DNA of 9,637 bases from UBA3839 sp902776985 (GCA_902776985.1 CACYSD010000037.1:1-9637), one strand, 5' to 3'; positions 1 through 7,674 are shown, numbered from the stretch's first letter. Notes: generated by a model from the letters alone, not told the origin. Numbers and translations are program-made.

Positions 1-117
1 GTCGCCCTCGCGCTCCAGCTGGTCGCCCTTGCGGTAAGTCACCTCCTTGCCCTCGCGCTCGCAAAACTCGCGCAGCGCCTCAATATCAATACTGTTTTTT
101 CCGAATTTCTGTTCCAT
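1..117 (-). CDS. Crp/Fnr-family regulator, N-terminal part (runs off the left edge)
   Basis: The minus strand has an ATG at 117-115 followed by 39 open codons up to the window edge. The protein begins MEQKFGKNSIDIEAL and contains YRKGDQLEREGD at residues 28-39. That stretch resembles the first beta strands of a cyclic-nucleotide-binding fold (KGExLxxEGD), as in Bacteroidales Crp/Fnr-type transcription regulators. The effector-binding core and the C-terminal helix-turn-helix lie outside the window, so its ligand and targets cannot be judged. Codons are rich in G or C at the third position, unlike the AT-rich defence genes to the right, which suggests a different origin, probably resident chromosome. 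No convincing Shine-Dalgarno site precedes the ATG. It follows the 49-codon ORF after a single base and could be read from the same transcript. The assignment rests on only 39 residues. Confidence 0.65.
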   Translation of the reverse strand, partial: MEQKFGKNSIDIEALREFCEREGKEVTYRKGDQLEREGD

Positions 118-118
118 A

Positions 119-268
119 TTATTGCTTTGCCATATGATTTGTCAAACACCTCCACATGCTCCATGTGGTACTCCCGCAGGTAATCAGCTTGCCGCTTCGA
201 TCGTCGAAGAACTCCAAGTCCAGCCCCTCTGGAGAGTTCGGTATATTATTGCGCCCGTTAAATATCAT
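119..268 (-). CDS. Small ORF of 49 codons, doubtful or decayed
   Basis: An ATG at 268-266 is preceded by AAGG five bases upstream and opens a 49-residue frame that starts MIFNGRNNIPNSPEG and ends in TAA just before the Crp/Fnr-type ATG. It begins 15 bases after the stop of the protease-STAND gene, so cotranscription is possible. I do not recognise the product. The first 28 or so codons have a coding-like G/C-rich third position, up to the stretch LDLEFFDDRSGKLI. After about position 185 the better-looking coding pattern moves to the next frame, which reads LREYHMEHVEVFDKSYGK. This suggests a frameshifted remnant rather than an intact gene, but a genuine short gene is not excluded. Confidence 0.25.
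   Translation of the reverse strand: MIFNGRNNIPNSPEGLDLEFFDDRSGKLITCGSTTWSMWRCLTNHMAKQ
152..168. promoter_or_regulatory. Perfect 7-bp inverted repeat upstream of the Crp/Fnr-type gene
   Basis: CCACATG-CTC-CATGTGG is a perfect palindrome with a three-base centre, about 35 bases upstream of the ATG at 117. It could be an operator or a small RNA hairpin in the leader. It also falls inside the doubtful 49-codon ORF, so it may be incidental. No T-tract follows on either strand, so it does not look like a terminator. Confidence 0.25.
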
Positions 269-283
269 TGTTACCTTATTATC

Positions 284-3200
284 TTACTCACTTTTATTCT
301 CTCCTTGATCTTCTTCCTTCATATGATTCATCGTTTCTAGCAAATCCATTCGTTCCATTGTGGTCAGCCCTTCTACACTATTCTTATTAAGTAGTTCATC
401 AATTTTTGTAGGGTCTACTTTAACCGCTTTGGGCAATTCCCTCTCTATTACCCTCATTGGTTGAATAACGGTCACGGGGCCTTCCTGCTCATATCTATAG
501 GCAGCTGACAGATCTTTCATAATGGAATGCGGTGCCTCAGCTCGTAACACTTTCTCGCCAAGGACGTAATAGAATAACACATAATTTTTCCTCCTCAGAT
601 ATTCGTCCAGTATATCCTTCCTGATGTAAAGACCTGAAATGCCATCCTCTTTGGGCGAATTGATCGCAGCAATTGTATCATCAGACTCTAATCTTACAAT
701 TCCTCGCACTTCTGAACAGTAAAGTCCCATCTCTTTCATTATTTCTTCGCAAGGCATATAGACTGTTGTAAGATACTCATCTTCGTAAGCAATACCTTCC
801 CAATGCTCCTGTAACTGTGCTTCGTATGCCAGCATTACATCGCAGGGGCACCCGTTAGACGGACGTTCCCATGCAGGCAACTCAATAGCATTCTGATAAG
901 CATCAGCCCAAGGATAATCATTCCATAGGAACTCATACATCCCGTTTCGTTCAGGCATCCAACGTCCATAAAAGTCTTTATCCTTACACCATGCCGCAAA
1001 TGAATTGGCATCAGCTTTCTTTACAAAGGCTGCATTCGTAATCACCACGGTTTCTTTATCCTCTTGAGTAGCCTTGTCAAATCCTCTCACCATCACGTAT
1101 GGAATTCCTTCTGCTTTCGCAGTATACCTAAACGTGGGCACATACTCGTTCTTTTCTATCCAAGCCTCATCCTGTGCCCCATTCACTTCCAGTAATTCCA
1201 CTCCACTCAATAGATTACTATAACGCAGATAACCTTCAACATCAAGGGTTGGATCAAAGCAGGTCACTTCCGACGAGTTCCAAGGATATGGATGTGGCGT
1301 AAGTTCATCTTCATTCGCTTCACCCTGATAATGGTAAGTACTCCTCGTCACCTTGTAACTATCCATCAGCCTTGCATTCAGTCTATACCAAGCCAGCCAT
1401 TGAAATTTCTTACCTATTCGTTCCTCATCGTTACTTGACCTGTTTACAGAATACTTTCCATTGTCCAGAAAACCCAGTTTGTCATTCCAACCGAACACAT
1501 TCATTATGTAGAAAGCAATCTCAGCCTCTTCCCTATCTAAATCATCACCAATATACTTTCCTGCTATATTGCTGTATCTGAAATAGTCGCAACTCTTGCT
1601 TCGATTGTTCGTACCGATGATGTAACGGTTAAAGTCTTCAAAACCGAAGATTGAGTTATACATCAGTCGCGAACCATGTTGCATTCCGAAGTAGTCGCGG
1701 TTGATATCTCTGTAAGGTGTTATCTGGCTTTCATCAAAAGGCAATGCGGTAAAGGGTGTCTGTATCTTTTCCCACCAGTTATTATGCTTATCGAGAGAAT
1801 AGGCCCTTTCTATAATCTTCATTGTCCACTGCCGCACTATCAGGTCTTGAGGCACAGTTTCAGCCTGCTCATAGAAGCTTTTGTAAATGTATTCCGCAAT
1901 GATTCCTGCCAACTCCTTATTCCTCGTTGTTAAAACCACTCCGGCAACGGCACAGTACAATCCCGCTATTACGTAAGGATCATTCACTTCCTCAAACTGT
2001 TTGAGCAGCCATAATATCACATCTGTATGACTGTTGAGTTGCTTCCGAATCATACGCATCGTCAAAGCACGACACTTAGGATGTGAACTGCTCAATAACC
2101 ATCCCGATCTGATAAGATACACTTTTTCCTGCTCTTCCGCACTTTTATCCGGGTTAACATCAATAGGAAAAACACCTATAATACCACTACCGTAATTCTC
2201 AAACAACCCGTTTACAAAATGCGACCACAATAAATCTCTCTTGCCAATCGTTTCGTATGCTTTCAGATGAGTATGTATTTCAAGCGCCTGCTGCATTGAC
2301 AGCTCTTGCGGAGAGCGTAATAGTTTCAAATCACGCTCTATTGTTGGATCCAGCTCTGTCAACTTGTCCATCACTGCATCGAAAGTCATATCAGAACCCA
2401 TCAGGTATGCAATATACTGCTCACGCAAGAACTCATTATGGCGAATCCTTTCGGTCCGCTGTAACTGTACATTTTGCCCCGTCCAACAATCGAATAGAGC
2501 CACTACTGCGTTTTCGAATTTACTGGATGACACTTCTGGATGACGCTCAAAATAGCGTTTCTTATCCGCTATCCATCCCAGCGTCTCATCAACATTCATC
2601 TTCGAGAGCATCAACTGCTCTGCCTTGTAATAGTCTCCAAAGTTCTCATATTCAAACATCACCGCCGCACCACCTTCATCTGAACGGTCGTTCAGCAGTA
2701 GGCTTGATGTCAGCATTGCATTCAGCAGGTCTTGACTCCAATATCTCCCTGGGCATAGCATTCGTGCATAATCTCTGGCTTTATTTCGAGAAATTGTGTT
2801 AAAGTGGTTAGTATAAACGGAATAGTTGGCAAGCTTCTTCAGATAACGGTCTGCAATATTCAGTTCCACATCTTCATCCACCTGTTGAGATACGGAAACG
2901 TTCTTTTTCTCAACATACTTTTTGTAAATGGTCTTCTTCGATAAAGCAGACAATTCTTTCTGCGACATGGAATGAAAGGTCTCGCAGAATATTTTCAAAA
3001 ACAGTGGATTACCAAATGCCTCCAGATTCTTCTCTTTGTATGGTTGCGGTATCTCATATCTTTCGAAGAAATTGTTGATGGCCGTATCTTTGTCCTCAAA
3101 ACCCTCTACTTCAATTGTCTTCCATCGGGCATCTATCACAGTAAGGTCGTTCAAGTCTTTTTCAAACGGGCTCCTGACTGATATGATTAACTTGATGTGA

Positions 3201-4543
3201 TCATATTTTGCTATTTCTGTTCTGAGCGCTCCAAGGTGGTTATTCCAGTAAGAGCAGCCCAGTCCTTCGTTGATGGCATCTATCACTATCACGGCGTAAC
3301 GGTTCTTCTTCCTCATGTCGTTATTGAAGTCTTCGAAACCCTTATCTTCGCAAACAACACTTCTGATATGTTCTGTTGCTGTCTCGTGAGCACTGAACTC
3401 TGTCCCGAAAAACAGGTAGATGTTAGCCATATCTTGTTTCTTTGTGGCATATTCACACAGACTGTGAGTTTTTCCCGTACCAGCCTTACCTACCAGACAT
3501 ACATTCTTAGTCAAACCACCTCTCAGGTATTCAAATGGTAAGCCATCCCTCAACTTGATGACTCGCTTATTAAACTCTAATTCATCATCCCAAGAAGAAA
3601 GCACATTCTTAAACCTATCGTTTAAAGCATACTGACAGAATAAGTCCAAGTTATCTATTCCCGCTTCTGTTTGCCTGAAATCTAACTTGTCTGGATGGTT
3701 GAAAATATCATAAATCTTTTTTATGTCTTTCTTTTTCACCCCCTTCAGAAACGTCGTAAGCGACTGTGCATCTCTTGTCTTTTCGTCAATGTCCTTTTTG
3801 GAAGTTATACTCTTAAGCAGAAAATCCAGTCGCTTGTTATCCTGATGCAAGTCTGACATATAACGGTCGCGGATAGAGTCAACGGCTTTTTTGCTAATCT
3901 CTATACTGCGTCCTGTTCCAAAAGTGGTATTATCTTCTTGTTGCCAGTCGTCAGCAAATGATACTCTTTTAGTGGTTAATAGTGCGGATGTCTTAGCAAT
4001 TGACAGATATCCCAGTGTCTCGTTAGTCTGTTGGGTTAATACGCCTATCACTCGTCCCTCTTTGTTCACTACTGGTGAGCCGGAAAGGCCGTCATAATTT
4101 GCCAGCCTCAAAGTGTCCAGTCTTACCAGTGCACGATCATTCCACCCTTTTATTTCAAGGCGGTTCATCACCGACAGCTCAACCAGATTTACGCCCATTG
4201 CCACCTCTTGAGGATAACCATACACTTTGAGAGCAAGGTTCTCCACAAACTCATCTTTTAGTAAACTCAAAAAGTCTGGCGCTTCATACGGCTCATCTTC
4301 AGTTATGGTAAGAAGGGCTATATCAGCCATGCCACCAAGTTCTTCTGCCCGACAAGTGTATTGATTTCCGTTCACATTGACAAAAATCTGTTCTGGTGCT
4401 CCAGGGTTACAAAAGTGCTCCCGAACCACATGCCTAGCTGTTATCAGCTGACTTTTGCCAATAAAGAAAGCTGTACCCTGTTCGTCGCAACACGTCACAG
4501 GTATAACCATCTTCTCTGTCAATCTACCACTCAAAAAGCTCAT
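284..4543 (-). CDS. Trypsin-like protease fused to a STAND/NACHT-like NTPase (Avs1-like defence protein)
   Basis: This 1419-residue protein joins three regions. Residues 12-195 form a trypsin-like serine protease: His38 in TARHVV, Asp74 in GMADIALL and Ser154 in GLSGSPVVN make the expected triad. After a charged helical linker (about 200-335), residues 340-640 form a P-loop NTPase. It has Walker A GKAGTGKT (352-359), Walker B VIVIDAINE (Asp422, Glu426), an ISVR arginine (Arg457) and GNPL (511-514), typical of STAND/NACHT ATPases. The FEYENFGDYYKAEQLM stretch near 630-645 resembles the segment that follows the STAND winged helix. The remaining 780 or so residues show no motif I know and would be the expected place for a sensor. 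There is no signal peptide or membrane segment, so it is likely cytoplasmic. It overlaps the MBL gene by 20 bases; an ATG at 4510 (residue 12) is an alternative start that would remove the overlap. By family analogy it is an antiphage sensor-effector; the trigger and substrate are unknown. Confidence 0.88.
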   Translation of the reverse strand: MSFLSGRLTEKMVIPVTCCDEQGTAFFIGKSQLITARHVVREHFCNPGAPEQIFVNVNGNQYTCRAEELGGMADIALLTITEDEPYEAPDFLSLLKDEFVENLALKVYGYPQEVAMGVNLVELSVMNRLEIKGWNDRALVRLDTLRLANYDGLSGSPVVNKEGRVIGVLTQQTNETLGYLSIAKTSALLTTKRVSFADDWQQEDNTTFGTGRSIEISKKAVDSIRDRYMSDLHQDNKRLDFLLKSITSKKDIDEKTRDAQSLTTFLKGVKKKDIKKIYDIFNHPDKLDFRQTEAGIDNLDLFCQYALNDRFKNVLSSWDDELEFNKRVIKLRDGLPFEYLRGGLTKNVCLVGKAGTGKTHSLCEYATKKQDMANIYLFFGTEFSAHETATEHIRSVVCEDKGFEDFNNDMRKKNRYAVIVIDAINEGLGCSYWNNHLGALRTEIAKYDHIKLIISVRSPFEKDLNDLTVIDARWKTIEVEGFEDKDTAINNFFERYEIPQPYKEKNLEAFGNPLFLKIFCETFHSMSQKELSALSKKTIYKKYVEKKNVSVSQQVDEDVELNIADRYLKKLANYSVYTNHFNTISRNKARDYARMLCPGRYWSQDLLNAMLTSSLLLNDRSDEGGAAVMFEYENFGDYYKAEQLMLSKMNVDETLGWIADKKRYFERHPEVSSSKFENAVVALFDCWTGQNVQLQRTERIRHNEFLREQYIAYLMGSDMTFDAVMDKLTELDPTIERDLKLLRSPQELSMQQALEIHTHLKAYETIGKRDLLWSHFVNGLFENYGSGIIGVFPIDVNPDKSAEEQEKVYLIRSGWLLSSSHPKCRALTMRMIRKQLNSHTDVILWLLKQFEEVNDPYVIAGLYCAVAGVVLTTRNKELAGIIAEYIYKSFYEQAETVPQDLIVRQWTMKIIERAYSLDKHNNWWEKIQTPFTALPFDESQITPYRDINRDYFGMQHGSRLMYNSIFGFEDFNRYIIGTNNRSKSCDYFRYSNIAGKYIGDDLDREEAEIAFYIMNVFGWNDKLGFLDNGKYSVNRSSNDEERIGKKFQWLAWYRLNARLMDSYKVTRSTYHYQGEANEDELTPHPYPWNSSEVTCFDPTLDVEGYLRYSNLLSGVELLEVNGAQDEAWIEKNEYVPTFRYTAKAEGIPYVMVRGFDKATQEDKETVVITNAAFVKKADANSFAAWCKDKDFYGRWMPERNGMYEFLWNDYPWADAYQNAIELPAWERPSNGCPCDVMLAYEAQLQEHWEGIAYEDEYLTTVYMPCEEIMKEMGLYCSEVRGIVRLESDDTIAAINSPKEDGISGLYIRKDILDEYLRRKNYVLFYYVLGEKVLRAEAPHSIMKDLSAAYRYEQEGPVTVIQPMRVIERELPKAVKVDPTKIDELLNKNSVEGLTTMERMDLLETMNHMKEEDQGENKSE

Positions 4544-5723
4544 ACTCCTGTTCCGTTATCGTGGTTTCTATGTGCAGTTTTCCTTTTTCTGCGGCATCTA
4601 GCCCATCTATTTGTTTGCTCATATCACCTTTGTGACTGAACACTATCAACTTTCTGTCTTCTTGATGACTCAAAGCTATCCTGCCTATTGTTCCCCATGT
4701 AGGATACTCGTCTTTTCTTCCGCCTGGTATGAAATATATGTTCGAATTGATTTGCTCTAACAGAGTCTTACTTGTATTGCCGTTACTGCCGTGGTGCGCC
4801 ACTTTGATGGCTTTACATTCCAGTGGTTTATGTTCTTCTCCATACTTATTCTTGATGGCATTTTCTAATGTCACAGCAAATGAATCTCCTAACATAGCCA
4901 CCTTGTGTACACCACACTCAAGCATGAATGCTATTGAAGAATAGTTGGTGTCCGATGTGTCAGTCCCTTCTTTCTCTGCCATCTTTTTCACATATTCTGC
5001 ATCCAGTTTTTGGGGTGATTGAGCTGATATCTGTTTCTTCTCAAATTTATCTTTGTATGCATCTGCAAGTCTTATCAGTAATTCAGACAAGCTCTCACCT
5101 CCCCTGATACTATCATTCCATACTTGCATAAAGTATTTATTGAAGGCGTCCTTGAATCTTTTCTCTATTTCATCAAGTGCGTCTCTCGGAGGTCCTAACA
5201 ACACGATTTTCCCGAAGCCCCCCCCTAAATCAAAATTGGGGGTCTGGTCGGTTATATATTCTATATTCCAAGCATTTCGCCAGGGTTCTTTCTTCAATAT
5301 TTCGCCTGCTAAAGTCTTTCCTTGCTCCGCGCTGATCTCTTTCTTGTAATTAATAGCATCAAACTCAGCTGGTAGAGCATTCTTAACCCATTGCAAAATT
5401 TCCTTCTGCTCTTCCTTCAGTTCTACAGTTTCATCCTCTTTTTTTTCTCGTCCATAACAATTATACCAGATGTGATCTATTTGTAGATTTGGACATTTTT
5501 TCAGCATCTGTGCACAACCATTGATATGGTCGCCATCAATATGTGTAGCTACAAGTAGATTGATATGACTTTGCAGCTCTCCCTCTACATATCTTTTCAC
5601 TGCAGGTGTAAACTTACCGCAATCCACCATAATGACATATTGTTCTCCGCATTCTTTCACCAATCGGATAACGCAACAGTCCCCTATACCAACATCAAAA
5701 GAGCGAAAATAACACTTATTCAT
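4524..5723 (-). CDS. Metallo-beta-lactamase-fold hydrolase, ComEC-like type, partner of the protease-STAND protein
   Basis: The protein has 399 residues. It starts with FDVGIGDCCVIRL (9-21), the DVGxGD opening of ComEC/Rec2-like MBL proteins, followed by IMVDCG (31-36). THIDGDHING (60-69) is the metal-binding HxxxDH motif, with Asp63 where the classical second His would be. NYSSIAFML (260-268), MLGDS (277-281) and VAHHGSNGN (308-316) complete the usual metal-binding set. A lysine-rich, helical insert of about 100 residues (180-255) separates the two halves. There is no signal peptide or transmembrane helix, so unlike ComEC itself it should be soluble and cytoplasmic. It could be a nuclease, phosphodiesterase or nucleotide hydrolase; the sequence does not decide. 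It comes first in an overlapping operon with the protease-STAND gene, which implies a shared function. The ATG at 5723 lacks a clear Shine-Dalgarno site, as is common in Bacteroidota. Confidence 0.88.
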   Translation of the reverse strand: MNKCYFRSFDVGIGDCCVIRLVKECGEQYVIMVDCGKFTPAVKRYVEGELQSHINLLVATHIDGDHINGCAQMLKKCPNLQIDHIWYNCYGREKKEDETVELKEEQKEILQWVKNALPAEFDAINYKKEISAEQGKTLAGEILKKEPWRNAWNIEYITDQTPNFDLGGGFGKIVLLGPPRDALDEIEKRFKDAFNKYFMQVWNDSIRGGESLSELLIRLADAYKDKFEKKQISAQSPQKLDAEYVKKMAEKEGTDTSDTNYSSIAFMLECGVHKVAMLGDSFAVTLENAIKNKYGEEHKPLECKAIKVAHHGSNGNTSKTLLEQINSNIYFIPGGRKDEYPTWGTIGRIALSHQEDRKLIVFSHKGDMSKQIDGLDAAEKGKLHIETTITEQEYELFEW

Positions 5724-5739
5724 TATAGCAACGAATCTA

Positions 5740-5770
5740 TTATCTTAAACCTTATCATTATAACCACAAA
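5740..5770 (-). promoter_or_regulatory. Possible promoter of the MBL/protease-STAND operon
   Basis: On the minus strand TTTG (5770-5767) is followed after exactly 19 bases by TAAGATAA (5747-5740). The -33 box fits the Bacteroidota pattern (TTTG, about 19 bases, TAnnTTTG), but the -7 box matches poorly. The gap between the PIN-like gene and the MBL gene is 135 bases, enough for a promoter, and contains no strong terminator. Read-through from the upstream pair is equally possible. Confidence 0.22.
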
Positions 5771-5858
5771 CAGCCACACACTCATCGGACGCAGCTGTTA
5801 TCATATTCAAATTATTCCATAGAGCCAAAGAGCAACCGCTCGATTACCCCCAATACTC

Positions 5859-6359
5859 TCAATATGTCTCATTTAACTCACGGAACATATCTTGAAATGG
5901 TATACACTTTACGCCAAATTGATTGCAAACGTCCGGTAATTTGAATTCAGAAGAGCCGTTGTGATTAGAAACCTCAAAGGAAACAACGGTATAATTATTC
6001 GGATCAGTAGCAGCGTATGAAACCAGAAAAATGTCCGCAGCATCGGGGCGGAGAAACTTTTCAAGAGCCTTCTGTGAACGGTTCTGCGATGCTGCCCATC
6101 GGGATATGGTGGCATATTTCGCCACCGCCTGTTGGTTGTTTTGGAACGTCTCAATAGATGCCCCATTGAAATTCGCACCTACCCACTGATGCAATGCATC
6201 CGAATTAATAAACAACTCTTGTTGTACTCTGTCCAACAAGACAATAGTGCCATTATCAGACATGTCCTTAAACTTATCCCACAGCGTCACAGCCACATCC
6301 ATTGGAGCATATCCACGATATGGCGTGATAAACGTATTTGCATCTATTAGATACTTCAT
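5859..6359 (-). CDS. DUF4411-family PIN-like protein, candidate toxin
   Basis: The protein has 166 residues, a normal length for DUF4411. It opens with MKYLIDANTFI, in which Asp6 sits at the end of the first strand as in PIN nucleases. Further likely acidic active-site residues are Glu48 in VQQELF, Asp109 in DAADIFLVSYA and Glu129 in VVSFEVSN, where PIN proteins commonly carry VTxE. The ending LPDVCNQFGVKCI is a family hallmark. PIN-like proteins typically cleave RNA using divalent metal ions; the RNA target here is unknown. Its ATG overlaps the stop codon of the ImmA/IrrE gene as ATGA, so the two are translationally coupled. In this arrangement the upstream XRE-peptidase protein is expected to control or neutralise it. 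All four presumed acidic residues are kept and the frame is intact, so it looks functional. Confidence 0.85.
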   Translation of the reverse strand: MKYLIDANTFITPYRGYAPMDVAVTLWDKFKDMSDNGTIVLLDRVQQELFINSDALHQWVGANFNGASIETFQNNQQAVAKYATISRWAASQNRSQKALEKFLRPDAADIFLVSYAATDPNNYTVVSFEVSNHNGSSEFKLPDVCNQFGVKCIPFQDMFRELNETY

Positions 6360-7492
6360 CTTGTTATCTGTCTATTATCACCAACCACATTATGGAACGT
6401 ATCACCTTTTAATCCAGCCAAACGATATGCGTCAAGATAGAGAATCTTGTTTGCATGCGCCGCATTAGATAAATGAATCATAAAGGTTGGACTTATTCTA
6501 CGGAGTGCCATAGTCCTAAAAGGAGGATGACCACTATTATCTTTATGAGGAATCGGCTCATTCTTCCATATTGCAAACAATTGGAATTGCCTAGCCCTGC
6601 TAATAAAATTCAGTTCAGCCGCCCTTCGTGCTATGGTATATCTGCTAACCTTAAACCTTCTTGCAAGTTGGGTATATACAACTTCCGTATCCCCAGTCCA
6701 TACCTGTCTAAACAGTCCTTCTGGAACCAGGAAATGAGCCGCCACTTTATCGCAGTACCGCTCGTCATCAGAAGAATTGATAATGCTATCTTCGTCTCCT
6801 ACTCCAGATTCGTAACCAATTAATACATGAACAAATTCATGTATCAGCGTAAACGTCTGGGCAACTTGGGCATCACCTCCGTTTACGAAAATAAAGGGAG
6901 CATTCTTGTCAATTAAAGCAAAACCCCTACAATCAGAAACGGATATCTTTCTAAAAATATTATTACCAACCATGTTGTTGATGCAAACCATAGTGCCGGA
7001 ATCTTCCATTCTCGTCACCAATTTACGAATTGCATCACCCATGGAATACTCTTTAAAGGCCCAGTCAAGACTCAGGCCCAAAATATTTCTGATTGTCTGA
7101 CAAGTTGTTTCAACAGGCGTATCCGTCGCAATACTTCCCACATAACTTGGGGCTTCTATACCATTACCTTCAATATAAGAAGAAAGCCATTCCTGACGTT
7201 CCTGGACTTTTCTAACTTCGTCCATAACATTTAAAGAAACAGAACCGCCCCCAGAACGGAACATCGGTATGGGTACAGTTTCAACAGGAGGCTCGTCAAG
7301 AAATAGATATCCTAAAGGTACATACACGCTGTTTGCGAATTCCTCCAATTGCTTGAAGGTGGGTTTTCGCTCTTCATTAATCCATTTACTGAAAGCTGGA
7401 TTCTTCTGGGCATACTCCTCCACGGACAGCCCGTATCGCGTAACTGCCCATATCAACATTTCCTTTTTTATGTCCAGCCTTTCTGGTTTCAT
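6356..7492 (-). CDS. XRE-like / ImmA-IrrE zinc metallopeptidase, candidate antitoxin-regulator
   Basis: The protein has 378 residues. Residues 1-68 form an XRE-like helical DNA-binding region, with FSKWINEERKPTFKQLEEFA typical of the XRE half of this fused family, followed by VPLGYLFLDEPP. The C-terminal half is an ImmA/IrrE (COG2856) peptidase: HEFVH at 218-222 supplies two zinc ligands and the catalytic Glu219, and Glu244 in DDERYCDKVAAHFLVP is the likely third ligand. Relatives cleave or bind repressor-type proteins and often sit beside toxin genes. Here it overlaps the DUF4411 PIN-like gene by four bases, so it is probably the antitoxin and autoregulator of a toxin-antitoxin-like pair. 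The ATG at 7492 is preceded only by a weak purine stretch (AGATAGAGA). A stress-responsive regulator of the neighbouring defence genes is the main alternative role. Confidence 0.87.
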   Translation of the reverse strand: MKPERLDIKKEMLIWAVTRYGLSVEEYAQKNPAFSKWINEERKPTFKQLEEFANSVYVPLGYLFLDEPPVETVPIPMFRSGGGSVSLNVMDEVRKVQERQEWLSSYIEGNGIEAPSYVGSIATDTPVETTCQTIRNILGLSLDWAFKEYSMGDAIRKLVTRMEDSGTMVCINNMVGNNIFRKISVSDCRGFALIDKNAPFIFVNGGDAQVAQTFTLIHEFVHVLIGYESGVGDEDSIINSSDDERYCDKVAAHFLVPEGLFRQVWTGDTEVVYTQLARRFKVSRYTIARRAAELNFISRARQFQLFAIWKNEPIPHKDNSGHPPFRTMALRRISPTFMIHLSNAAHANKILYLDAYRLAGLKGDTFHNVVGDNRQITR

Positions 7493-7552
7493 AATGTATC
7501 TCTATCTTAATTTTAGGTATTCTAATCGTACTTAATATATAATAACGCTTTG

Positions 7553-7560
7553 CAAAATTA
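7553..7560 (-). promoter_or_regulatory. -7 promoter box for the ImmA/IrrE-PIN operon
   Basis: On the minus strand TAATTTTG is an exact match to the Bacteroidota -7 consensus TAnnTTTG, about 60 bases before the ATG at 7492. That implies a leader of roughly 54 bases. A good -33 TTTG box at the expected distance is not visible. A palindrome TTTGCAAA (7549-7556) overlaps the box and would be a natural place for an XRE-type protein to bind, but this is only a suggestion. Confidence 0.42.
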
Positions 7561-7674
7561 GCAATTTTCCACATCTTCTATTGCATTTCTTTGCGATTAT
7601 TATTCTTTTTTAACTCCAAAACGGATATTTCATAGCATATTTGCACTACTAACTCTTATTTTTATATTCTTTCC

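Noticed and set aside
2257..2802. Plus-strand open frame of 181 codons, and other plus-strand frames inside 284-5723
   Set aside because: They lie wholly antisense to the protease-STAND and MBL genes, have no recognisable motifs, and their composition is that expected of a shadow of a real gene.
5724..5858. Terminator between the PIN-like and MBL genes
   Set aside because: Only a 4-bp GAGC-GGTT-GCTC stem and a 6-bp AACAGC/GCTGTT pair with a long loop are visible, neither followed by a proper T-run.
5909..6178. Minus-strand frame of 89 codons inside the DUF4411 gene
   Set aside because: It is out of frame within a gene with clear PIN-like motifs and shows no family features of its own.
7386..7574. 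Minus-strand frame of 62 codons overlapping the start of the XRE-peptidase gene
   Set aside because: It covers the promoter box and runs out of frame through the XRE region; nothing supports translation.
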